This document shows positions 34,437-45,015 of a stretch of 64,000 bases of DNA, one piece after another (the first letter of the stretch is position 1; every line of letters begins with the position of its first letter). The position numbers and the translations under genes were made by a program. The notes below the pieces were generated by a model that was not told the origin of the DNA, ran no database searches, and saw only the letters and a list, made by a program, of their open reading frames with translations. Origin of the DNA: Blastobasis lacticolella (lineage: Eukaryota > Arthropoda > Insecta > Lepidoptera > Blastobasidae); assembly GCA_905147135.1 (NCBI GenBank), contig LR990059.1, positions 10,377,001-10,441,000 on the forward strand. The letters run 5' to 3'.

Positions 34437-35013
34437 ATGATATACAAATGGTGGCACCAATTTGTACGTAAACGAACTAAACCCATACCCGCTGAAAATG
34501 CACTGTTATGGAAACGTCGACTTAGTCTACTGTATGGCTTCCTGGCTTGGAATGCATTTGGATTAGTAGTATATAATGTTTATAAGGGTAAAGGTGATTG
34601 GGCCCAATATTATGGCCTTAAAAGTGATGATGAAGCAAATGCCCGACCAGGTAGGTTAAACTATTTGAACTATAATTTCATAAAATATAGGTTAAACGAA
34701 GTCTGAAATGAGACTGAGAGCACACCGTCACACATAATCAGGCCGTATCTGCTGGACTGCCCCTCAGTGTAGGGGTATTTTTGTAACATTTAAATTCACT
34801 TCCAATATAACTGCATATGCATATCATTTATGTAATAAATTTACCAATATTTTTTTAAATTTTTCAGCAATGGCTTGGGCGAACACATTAGGAATAAAGA
34901 ATGCCAAAGTCTACAGAATATCTGGGTTCCAGAAAGTAGATGAATATGATATTGTTGATGGAGCCAGTGTTAGGCCTAGTGTTGAATCTAGTGTTGAGGA
35001 TCAGAGTATTTAA
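34437..35013 (+). CDS. Small single-pass membrane protein, SMIM26-like
   Basis: Two coding exons, 34437-34650 and 34868-35013, 119 aa. An AG acceptor at 34428-34429 just before the ATG suggests an upstream non-coding exon. The N-terminus is basic (KWWHQFVRKRTKPIP). One hydrophobic helix follows (LSLLYGFLAWNAFGLVVYNVY) with KGKGDWAQYYGL after it. The W-R-R/S-x-x-Y-G pattern before the helix recalls SMIM26, a mitochondrial inner-membrane microprotein, but I rely on memory of pattern only. The second exon adds MAWANTLGIKNAKVYRISGF and an acidic tail. It is convergent with salvador, 365 bp away. The gene is credible; the name is tentative. Confidence 0.75.
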
Positions 35014-35378
35014 ATAAACAACTGATGTGTAATTGTTTTATTATAAAAAGGAGAATCATGTAGAAATAAATAAAAATACTATTTTAATAATTAATCTACT
35101 TACACATTTTTTAAGGCACTTACTAGCTTAGATATAGTTATTACAAAATGTGGAATTCAATAAACTGAGTATTTTTCCTAAGGCACTTCACAAAAAATAT
35201 TGAAGTGTAATGAATTACATTGTAGTATGTACTAAAGCTTGCGAAGTTATAAATTTTAGCACTATTTATACTTATTTACAAATATGTAGGTTCAGCTTTT
35301 CATAAAGATCATATCATGTATAAAATATAAATCCTTATAGATAAGATCACAGCTCAACAAGGCAGAATCGAAGATTTT

Positions 35379-38300
35379 TTAACAACTGGTATGTGCATGG
35401 TATGCAATTGCCCGTATTTGTCGCCGTCTTTCAAGTTCTTGTTGTAGGGCAGTTCTGTAAAAAAGGAAGGTTTTAGAAAGGATGATTTTCCAATGAGGTT
35501 CATCACCGTAAGTAACTATTGTGCAGTGAGCCCTACATCTTACTATTAGGTTTTGGTCCTCAGCTGCATACTTAAAAGAGCGTATCTATCGACCCACTCA
35601 GCATATTCTAAATTGTTGGTCTTGGTTTGTGCTTTCTAAATGCTTTTGAATATCTTAAGGCGCCAACTTAGAAGTATCGGGGCCGAGGTATTTAAAGAGC
35701 AGCCAGCGTGGCGCGAGACAGTTTAGTTTTGACTTCTGGAGAGGTAATTTAGGAGCGAATACCTAGCGATTACCTGCGACTAGGGAATGTAATCCCGCAA
35801 TATAATTTTAATCCAGGTATTTGCGGGACTGAACTATGTTAATCCCGTTGCATCCAGGTATTTGCGGGATCCAGCAGGGTGGACTTAGACCTCAGAAACC
35901 AATCGTAATAAAGACCTCGCTTTCATGATTGTAATTTTAACCCAAATTACACAAGGTTTTTTGTACCTTTAAAATTGTTATTTAGTATTTTTAGACATAC
36001 TCTAGTCAACATCAACATAAATTGAACTAATTACGTACACACCACAAGCAACATCGTAAGCAAATTAAACATTATTTTGGAAATACACCTGCAAGTTGCA
36101 AGCATAACTATCGAACCATTTCATATTATTTCATATCCGTTTATACTTTTCTGGGGTTACAAGTCAGTTTTAAACTTCATAAATACTTAATCGATTTTAA
36201 TTCGGTTTTCGCGGTTTGATAGGCAATAAGACAATGTATACCTATGTATTTGATTACCTCTTATATTCATTTATTAAATACAGAGCTAATCTCTGTCTTA
36301 TTGGCTATCAAACCGCGAAAACCGGAAGCTGATTTGTAACGACAGAAGTGTAAGAGCGTATAGGGAAAAATGTGGGGTGGTTCGATAGTTAAGCTCGCAA
36401 GTGTAGCTTTGCCAGCGCCCATACAGCCAGGCCACGGCCCACGAGCATCCGCGCGCAGATTAACACATATAAACCACGATTCTCTGTAATCCCGCCAGTC
36501 CAGCGGGATCCCGCAAAATTTTCGACCGGGCTTAGTCCCGTAAAATGTATGCGGGATCCCGGTATTTCGAGATTTCGGTATTGCATTCCCTACCTGCGAC
36601 ATCTTACAACTTTGACGATACCTAAGGAATACAAGAGAGTTTGTGGAAGATCAACTTAAGGTAAGGTAAGGGAACCTTGGAACATGTCATCAGTGTTTTA
36701 CTCCAAATAATGAACCCTAACGCGTAACAATATATTGTTAAAATGAATAATTACCTGTACTTTTCATATTTCATGACGACAAGCTCTAGCTCCTGCTTGT
36801 AAAGGCGCGTCAACATGTCGGAGTAGCAGTCTAGCTCGCTCAATCTGAACATGTTCCAATGAAGCTTATGATCCAACTCTTCGTCAGCTGCATACAAAAA
36901 ATACAATGAATTTTGAAGGCAAACTTATATGTACTCGTCATATGTTGTCATTGTGAAATGTTCAATTATACCTTTAGAATAAACCATGAGCCATTGAGGT
37001 ATTTCCTCTAATAAATAAGGCGGCACTAAAGTCGGCACGTAAGGATTGACCAACATGCAGCCTCCGGACAGGCATGGGTGAGCATACGTCGTCTGATGAG
37101 TGATGGCACTGTAACAATAGTGATAGAATTTCTTTTTACTTAAAAACAATAAATTTTGTTACGGCGATGGGCTACGAAGAAAGTGATCGGGAAAATTCAG
37201 TGTCGTTACGAACTTCGACGCGAGTGCTGGCCGCGCTGTATAATTATTCTGTTCAGTTTAGACGATCGAATCGATATCGAAGAAAATTTCTTCAATATAT
37301 TTAATAACTTGCTAGTTATTAAAGTTACGAAATTCAAAGTTGGTATAAAAATACAAAATTTTGCTATTAAACATAAGTTTTAAGCAAAAATTTAATTATT
37401 TTTGGCAATAGTAGACTAATAAGTTCAAAATAGAATAGTTTTTCAAAATTAGTCATCATGCCTATTATCTAGTGTCAATTTAGTTGCCAACTAAGTTGCC
37501 CCGTTAGGCGGCATTGTGCTCACAAGTGCCATCTCTATTAACACTTCCACTGCTAACTCAAATACCAGAGATACTACAGCCGTGCTAAGTATTGTAGCGC
37601 GCGTATTAAATGGACAGGCCAGGGGCGTCGTGCGCATACGCGTAGCGCTGATTTCGGACGCAATGAGCAGTTTTCCAATAGGTATCTAAAGCATTCCTAA
37701 CCACTCACTAGATGGCGTCCCGACAATTTAGGTAATTGATAATCGCTTGAAATAGGTTCTTAGCAAACAGGATATAAACACTGGGTATGTTGTGTTGGAT
37801 AATATTGTATTTGTCAATAGTTTTCAACCATTTTAGAGGTTGTAATAATAATGGAACATAGTGCCAACTTCTATAAATATTTCTTTTTACATTTCGTTCA
37901 ACCTTTAACAGTTATGTTTATATTAATAAACATTTTATTTTTAAGTTTAGTATTAGTTGGCTGCATGAAATTATTGCCACCATCATACAGATTAAAAAAA
38001 GATTACCAAAATTGTAACAGCGCCATCTATTGATGCCTTTTGAAACCAACTATCAATACCTACTGGAAAACTCCTCATTGTTTCGTCGGCCGCAGATAAG
38101 TGTTAAGGACCGTTGGGAACTGTCTAATAAGGCCAACAACTTCGTCCCACTAGCCCATCATGCTAAGCAGGTTGAGCTCACTAACTTGAAGTAGTAAATG
38201 CCGTGGTGCGGCGTCGAGATCCGTTGCCAGGGCTGCGGCACGCTCTCCAGCGGATGCGTCCAGTGCGTGGTCTGCGTATTGTGATCCATGTAGTAGCGGC

Positions 38301-41300
38301 GCCCGCGCAACGTCCGGTCCATAGACCAGCCGGGTGGCAGCGGCAAATCGCACTCCTCCGAACCTAAGGGGCATAATAATTAGGTAAGAGAACGATACCT
38401 AGTGGCATTCTTCTTCTTAGTGTGTCAATAGTGGAAGGTTATATTTTTCCCAGTTAGGTACAGTGTACGAACACTCCTACGAACTGCGGGGCTATGCGCT
38501 AACTCAGTTGACAACTGTATTTGACACTAGATAATTCTACACCACGTCATCTACGTTGAAAACTGGCAATAGCGTCTACCAAATCAGAGTAGTGTCAGAC
38601 TTTTTTATGTCAAATTTAGTTGTCCACTGAGATAGCCAGTCACTCCACTGTAGTTGGTCAGGGCGGATCCGGGGCCCTCATGCGCTAGAGCACAATCGGG
38701 GCATTAACGCCAACATGATTATTTTATTTTCTTGTAGATGCCTCGTTAAACTGCTGAGAGTGCCGTCAATGTGAGTTAGTCTGTGATATTGGAGATGGCT
38801 CCCAACACATGTATACCAAACATAAAAAATACTGGACTTGCATTGACAGCACTTCTCTCATATTGTGAGTATCAATGAGATCCTACAGGCTCTATAGAGC
38901 CATACTTAGTTTACTTAGGAATTGTTATAGAATAAATTAAAACTGAATTACCTTGACTAGAGGTAATCATATTACTCCCATGACGCTTCGGAGGGTAAGG
39001 AATGGATGGCGTGGTGACATAACTGGAATATATCGAAGAAGATTGGCTGCCTTGATATCCTGATGCTGCAATTAGAAATAACAATAGTAACCAAAATTTT
39101 GAGTTATTTTGTAACAAAAAGCTGAACATCCTTATTAGTATGATGTTGAGCACGGAAACAAATAAGTCTTTTTAACTGGAAACTCATGATATAAAGGTGG
39201 ATCTTAAAAAAGGCAATACATCTTGCATGCATACATCTATTATTTGTTGTTGGAAGTACAATGGAGAAATATCATATTGGAAAGCATTACTTACAATCAT
39301 TAAATGTGTGTAGGCGCATAGAGTGTGGAGAAGGCGGATGCATTTGTGGCCCGAGACTCATGTTGGACGCAAGCCGAGGGATGCTTGACTCACGTGAGGC
39401 ATACTGCTGTAGTTGTTTGTGTTGCTCAACCTACATGTTGTTACATAAGTTAAAGATATTTAATTTCATACACCCCTTCAATTAACCACACAAATATTGG
39501 CGATTGGGCGACCTTATATAGGCCACATAATGGGACAGTGAGTGGTGTTAAACACACGAGATTATTAAAATATCATATAAAAAAAAAATCTTATTCTTCA
39601 GAAGATTTATACGATATTCTTGTGCTTTGGCAAAATGATTATCAAGTCATGATTTATATTATTTTATATTGACACACTTATTCTTTGTCAAAATAAAAGA
39701 ATATCCTTTAGATAAATAAGTTTATCCATATTTATCCATATCATTTATTTATTTCTTTTTTCATTTATACAGTCCTATTATTTCTCTTTCTCCTATTAGA
39801 ATTGGGTGACCTAACTCATCTGCTGGAAACCCTGAGATTGGTTTAACAGTCTTGGGAGCCGATTGCCTTCCCGTAAAGGCTTTTTATTTTTTTATTTTCA
39901 TTTCTGCAACACGGCAGTCTATTTCCAGCGAGGCTATTGGCTAACTCAGTTGACAACTGTATTTGACACTAGATAATTCTACACCACGTCATCTACGTTG
40001 AAAACTGGCAATAGCGTCTACCAAATTAGAGTAGTGTCCGATTTTTTTATGTCAAATTCAGTTGTCCACTGAGATAGCCGATAGGCCCTCAGGACAATAA
40101 CTCCCGGTTTCTGAAACGCTTGTCAACGCAAAAATTACGTAATAATTTGTTAATCTGTGTTTAAATGCTTCGGGTATCTTAAAAAGGCCAATAGACAGTT
40201 TGTTAACGGATTGTCAAATCTCGAATTAATGGCCGATTAAGGTTATTTTGCGTTTCCGAAAAGCTTTTTCGCATTTTAACTGTATATCGTCCTTCGTCTT
40301 TGGCGAAAATCAGCCAATTAACCGATTGTCAAAAGAAATAATATCCGATTTTCTAGGACCGGGTCTTGGACTGGTTGGTTTTGGTACAGTTCCATGCCCA
40401 TGTACAGGTTTTGGTCCAGGACCATGACCAAAACTGGAACTGGTATCTGGACCAATGCTAGGATACGTACACCTGGACCTGGATATGAGATTGGACATGA
40501 ACCAGAACTAAGACCTGGACCTGGTCTTGGGCTCAATCAAGGACCTTGATCACAATTTGAGCTAGAACCAGAACCAGAACCAGGACCGAGACCAGTGCCA
40601 GTACATAGACCATAAACATTAACTGGAACAGAACCTGGACCGGGGCCATGAATTGGTCCTGAACAACGACCTGGTCCGTTTCCAGGACACAAACCAGGAT
40701 CTGAACTTGAGTGGCGAACTGGATGGCCTCCCAAGCGATGGACGGACAACCGCCTTAAGGTCCTAGGGAGCTGATGGATGCAAGAGAAAAGAGTCAACCA
40801 GAGTGTAAGGTGTGTGTTCAGCAGTGGACCTGGACCTACCTACCTAAAAATGATGATGATGGGATTACTGACACACTAGAACCCGTAACTCTTTAACATT
40901 AATATTGCTTTAAAGTTTTCTTTTCTCGCTATGTATATTTTTTCGATAATTTTCGATTCTACACAAAAAATTTACAATCGCTATCAGTTTTATCTAAAAG
41001 TTGAATGTCACATTCGATTTTAGCTTCAGAAGGCCCGAGAGACAAAGACAAATCTATTCATTATACAGAAACAAAACATAAATGAGTGAATTAATGTGAG
41101 TGATTTTAGCTGGGGTAGCCAGACGAAAAAATTAATCACCTGTTAACTATTGATTAGCTAATTCTAAGGTGGGCTTTCAGAAACCCTCAGTGGTTTAACA
41201 TATTGATAATTGTGACAGTCTGTTGGCTAATCAATGATTTGACATATGTTTCAGAAACTAATACTCAGTTCAATATATTACTATGTACATACCTCTTCTT

Positions 41301-42069
41301 GATTTTGGTATATTGGGTCCTCTGGTTGTTTGTAAAAGCCATAGCTACTTGTAGTTTGTCGGCTTACAGAGTCATCTAGCTCATTCAGAGTTGCATGAGA
41401 CATCTGCAAAAGTGTTAATTATATTTTAAGAGTGGTTGCAATCAATTAGCAACAACTGAAAAATACAACTACATGCACCACAATACAAGGTAAAAAAAAT
41501 TACCAGTTTAGAAACAAATGGGCACTGTGCATTATTAAAATTGTTCACAAAACCAGAGCTAGTCCCAGGTGCGTCCCCTGTAGACAGTCTTGCAAATCTA
41601 TAACAAAAATTTAAACAAACAGTGTGTTGTTTATGTAATACAGAGATGGCTATAAACTTGTATGAGGAAAATTTACCTGTTAGCTAAATTTGGCACTGAC
41701 TCACTGGGTGTATATTTTCCAGCATGTCCGCTAATAGTTTGAGCTTTGCCAAATTTGTTCTCTTTACTTTGGGAAGTTTCTTCTGTTGTAGCAAAAGGTT
41801 GGCTACGGGGCCTTCTATTATGATTCACTGACCATACATTTATAACTGGAAAATTAACAGGGCAAGGAAAAATTAGCTAAAATATAATATAACATAACAG
41901 AAACAAAATTAACTGATGCAGTAAATTCTAAATCAACCATGGAAGGAGAGGAGAAATAGAAGATAAAGAAAACACCAATCTTACTGGGTAGATCAGGAGG
42001 AGTCTCTTTCTTTATATATTTTCCCACAACTCCTTCGTTAATAGCTTTTTGTCCTTTACGAGATATCAT
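35379..42069 (-). CDS. sav: Salvador, Hippo-pathway WW/SARAH scaffold
   Basis: Ten coding exons, all GT-AG and in phase, 410 aa: 42069-41985, 41845-41677, 41597-41504, 41403-41293, 39430-39295, 39065-38952, 38363-38186, 37108-36972, 36887-36755, 35454-35379. The start [20 protein letters not shown] matches the conserved Sav N-terminus. Exon 7 holds WW domain 1 ([22 protein letters not shown]) and its end begins a second WW-like unit ([11 protein letters not shown]) continued by exon 8 ([10 protein letters not shown]). Exons 9-10 form the SARAH helix ([44 protein letters not shown]). Sav bridges the Hippo (MST) and Warts kinases through SARAH and WW contacts at the plasma membrane. Introns carry several transposons, the longest being 39431-41292. 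Exon 1 faces Dph5. Confidence 0.95.
35781..36592. mobile_element. 812-bp hAT-type non-autonomous element
   Basis: Inverted ends TAGGGAATGTAAT (35781) and ATTGCATTCCCTA (36592), flanked by an exact 8-bp duplication CCTGCGAC (35773-35780 and 36593-36600). Subterminal repeats of the GCGGGATCC / AATCCCGC type are numerous. It sits in the last intron of salvador. No transposase ORF recognised. Confidence 0.9.
37661..38080. mobile_element. 420-bp TIR element with small ORF, copy 2
   Basis: Same length and ends as 24787-25206 but inverted: CAATGAGCAGTTTTCCAATA at 37661, CTCCTCATTG ending at 38080. In the intron between salvador exons 7 and 8. Confidence 0.85.
37851..38033 (+). CDS. Small membrane-protein ORF of the 420-bp element, copy 2
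   Basis: 60 residues, [18 protein letters not shown] then a hydrophobic helix ([10 protein letters not shown]...LVG) and a tail ending NCNSAIY. It is collinear with copy 1 with no indel; the ATG is 190 nt from the element end in both. Antisense to the host gene. Unknown function and unproven expression. Confidence 0.4.
   Translation: MEHSANFYKYFFLHFVQPLTVMFILINILFLSLVLVGCMKLLPPSYRLKKDYQNCNSAIY
38430..38725 (+). repeat. Degraded SINE hosting a Harbinger MITE
   Basis: CCCAGTTAGGTACAGT at about 38450 and the tail GGTCAGGGCGGATCCGGGGC, CACAATCGGGGCATTAACGC at 38657-38712 are SINE parts. The middle is replaced by the 161-bp MITE. Confidence 0.6.
38487..38647. mobile_element. 161-bp Harbinger MITE, copy 1
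   Basis: Left end CGGGGCTATGCGCTAACTCA, right part CCACTGAGATAGCC. CTG occurs on both sides (38484-38486, 38648-38650). The last ten bases at the right differ from copy 2 and resemble SINE sequence, so the exact end is uncertain. The interior is almost identical to copy 2. It is a deletion derivative of the elements at 16250-22786. Confidence 0.75.
39929..40089. mobile_element. 161-bp Harbinger MITE, copy 2
   Basis: Left end CGAGGCTATTGGCTAACTCA, right end complementary (CACTGAGATAGCCGATAGGC). Direct duplication CAG at 39926-39928 and 40090-40092, fitting the CWG targets of PIF/Harbinger. In salvador intron 4. Confidence 0.8.
40345..40705. repeat. Degenerate CCWGGA/TGG minisatellite
   Basis: About 360 bp built from imperfect GGACCTGG, CCAGAACCAG and GGTTTTGGT units in salvador intron 4. 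ORFs across it on the minus strand (Gly/Pro-rich) are by-products of the repeat. Confidence 0.7.
40706..40862 (+). repeat. LINE 3'-end fragment with TGA-repeat tail
   Basis: Plus-strand [13 protein letters not shown] followed by WMQ, and a closing GATGATGATG tail. This resembles the C-terminus of LINE ORF2 proteins that end in a WTDDL-type block before a GAT repeat. Five-prime truncated. Confidence 0.5.
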
Positions 42070-42575
42070 AGTTGTTGAGGAAATTAATCGAGTCAAACAA
42101 TAAATATGTCTATTTTGTAAATAAAAGATAACAAAGTCACCAAAAATCACAAACACAAAATAAAATATGAAAATACATTATAAAAAGAATCACATCTACA
42201 CGCCAAAGTTTGACCAAGGCAGCGAAGTCAATACTGCCAAGGCTTTCTTTATATTGACACAAAAACAAACCTTTGAACCGTTCGTGGTTGCTATAGAATT
42301 CCGGGGAGTGATCGCCATAGAATTCTTCATTGCTCCTTCTGTCTACCTGAGCTGCTGCTGGGGAAAAAGCGTAAAATTCGTGGTTATAATTATGAACGTA
42401 TCAAAGAGGACAAGGCTCAATAACACAGCATTTCTTTGGCAGTAAGTAATTAAAAAAATCACTGTCAAAATTCGTTGTTAATTTTTTGCCGCTCCGCATG
42501 TTTAGTTTTTTACATTTAATTATTTTCATTTATGGTGTATTTGTGTTGTGATAAAAGAGTAAATACAGACTAATA
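42070..42575. promoter_or_regulatory. Divergent sav/Dph5 promoter interval
   Basis: 506 bp separate the two start codons, which point away from each other. Both 5' UTRs and a shared promoter must lie here if there are no upstream exons. No clear TATA box at a useful position; two near-identical TATAGAATTC motifs occur at 42293 and 42319. Confidence 0.5.
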
Positions 42576-44144
42576 ATGTTTTATTTGATTGGACTTGGAT
42601 TAGGTGATGCTAAGGATATTACTGTGCGGGGTCTAGAAATTGTTAAAAAATGTGATAAAGTGCTCTTAGAAGGCTATACATCGATTTTAACTGTTGGGAA
42701 AGATGTTCTGGTACGATATTCTAAAGTAATAGAACTGACCATGACCTCTCTCAACCATATGGCAGTTCTTATAAGTTATAAGTTACTTACGATAGGTATT
42801 ACAGTTGCCTCCTTCCTTCCATCTTTTATACAGTGTTCTTGTTTATTTAAATTATATTAAATTTTATATTACAGGAGGAATTTTATGGCAGGCCAATCAT
42901 TGTAGCAGATCGGGAGCTATGTGAAAGTGGAATAGATGACACACTGAAAGAAGCTAAAGACAAAGATGTGGCACTACTTGTGGTTGGAGATCCTCTTGGT
43001 GCTACCACTCATACTGATATGCTACTACGTGCTAAGCAGTTTGGTGTAGAAGTTCAGGTAGTTTTAACTAAATTGTACTGCATCTATAGTGGTATTCATA
43101 TTTTAAGGCAATCCACTAAGCACAAAATTTAAATGAGTTTTAATCCTAACACACAAAAGTCAATTGTGTTATTAACTGTTGTTCTGTCAGGTTGTACACA
43201 ATGCATCAATTATGAATGCAGTGAGCTGTTGCGGCCTACAGCTGTACAACTTTGGTGAAACAGTCTCCATACCTTATTGGACTGATAACTGGAAACCAGA
43301 TAGCTTCTTTGAGAAAATAATTGGCAATTTCTCTAGAAACCTTCACACATTATGTTTACTAGGTAAGTTTAACCCATCTTGCATTCTATCAACATGCCTG
43401 GATACATAGGACAGAAATTTAGTTGCCTAAAATATTTAGTTCAATTCATACACTAAAGGTAGGGTTCAAGTTGCATTAACCGAATTTGTTTGGAAGTAGG
43501 AGTAAAGGAAATCATTCAAAGTCCTAATAATAAATTATATGACCACAACATAATTAAGAAACAACTGTAATATGTAACTATATTTTACAATGTCATGTAA
43601 TTTTTATAATTGTAAATTATAATTATTTATTTAATATTTTAATTTTAATGTTAAATAGTTGTCCTTAAGTAAGTGTGCTTGTGAAAAATTATTTCTATTT
43701 ACAATTTTTTGTGTTATTGTAGATATTAAAGTGAAGGAACCAACCGAAGAATCTTTAACAAAGAAAGTGCGTGAGTACATGGACCCAAAATTTATGAGTG
43801 TTAAAGAAGCTGCAAATCAATTGCTACAAATTATTGATAAGCACCCTGATACAGGTATGTATCTATATTGGACATACATTGTACATAATAAGGTATAATA
43901 CAATATGCCAAGATATCCCAGTAAGAACAGTAATTTATTAATATTGTTGTTTTAATTTACAGGGTTTACAAAGGATTCTATTGTTATTGGAATAGCAAGG
44001 GTTGGAGCTCCTGATCAGAAAATAGCTGTAATGTCTTTGGAAGAAATGCAACATTACGATCTAGGCCCACCACTACATAGCTTGGTTGTTCCTGGTACCC
44101 AATTACATCCACTTGAACTTGATTATCTTCAATTATATAAATAA
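42576..44144 (+). CDS. Dph5: Diphthine methyl ester synthase
   Basis: Five exons, 42576-42710, 42875-43057, 43191-43362, 43723-43854 and 43963-44144, GT-AG and in phase, 267 aa, close to the usual length of about 280. It belongs to the tetrapyrrole-methylase fold: [19 protein letters not shown] is the N-terminal SAM-binding block, then [42 protein letters not shown] and the C-terminal [10 protein letters not shown]. It methylates the modified histidine of eEF2 four times in diphthamide synthesis, in the cytosol. AATAAA near 44169 is a likely poly(A) signal. Confidence 0.95.
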
Positions 44145-44929
44145 CTGTAAATATATAAATACATATAATAAATGTAATTAAATTGTTAATGTAAGTGTAT
44201 ATTACTATTTTTCATTCTTCATTTGTATCAAGTGTTAGTAAAAGCACTTACATTTATTGTATAATAGTCTAGCATGGTTCGCAAAACCAAATAACAATTC
44301 TGTGTGGCAAAGAGAAAATAAACACTACACTGTGGACTGCAAACAAATAATTAGGTACTCCTGATGTTCTGGCCCAGAGGCCTAAACTGGAACTAAGTGT
44401 CGGCATTTTGAAATATCATGTCAATCCGTGTAGGACTGTCTGTAGGTAGTAGCTACCCGCGCCCCTGCTTGCTCGAGTGTGCGAGTCGGGGTAGAACTAC
44501 CCACAAAGTACATAAGGCGTCCCCGCCCCGCCTCTGTCACACCCCAATCCCAGCTGCGCACATTGCGCTGCCGCCCACCTGCCACCACGGGAAGCATCAT
44601 TGAAAAAAGGTACGACACTGAGGCGGGGTCGATCTAGAAAGGAGCTATATTTTATACTTATTCTTACGTATCTTAATCTTGTCGGGCGTCCAACTAAGGT
44701 CGCCACGCTCGCGCAACCGAAAGCGACTTTATTTTATATATTGGCGTAGCTTGCCATACCTTGCCTTAATAGTTGTCTAGGAGGACCACTAGTTGATAAC
44801 CCACTCTACCGGGGGGTAATGAGTATCTTAGAAGTCCATAAATGGGCGAGCGTAGCGAGCTTTAATAAATTCTCGTGTTAATAATAAATATAACTTTAAT
44901 CACCGAATAAGTGAGCGTAGTGAGCTTCT
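44145..44929. other. Intergenic, no gene
   Basis: 3' flank of Dph5, a GC-richer patch (44420-44620), and two GAGCGTAG(C/T)GAGC quasi-palindromes at about 44847 and 44909. Confidence 0.5.
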
Positions 44930-45015
44930 ACGATAGATGTATCCGGGCCATTTTCCGCATTCAGGCAAACTCGCGCCCATTCTGCGTGCCTGGATATGGT
45001 GTACTCCATGATACC

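Noticed and set aside
40318..40797. Gly/Pro-rich minus-strand proteins
   Set aside because: Translation of a degenerate minisatellite inside a salvador intron.
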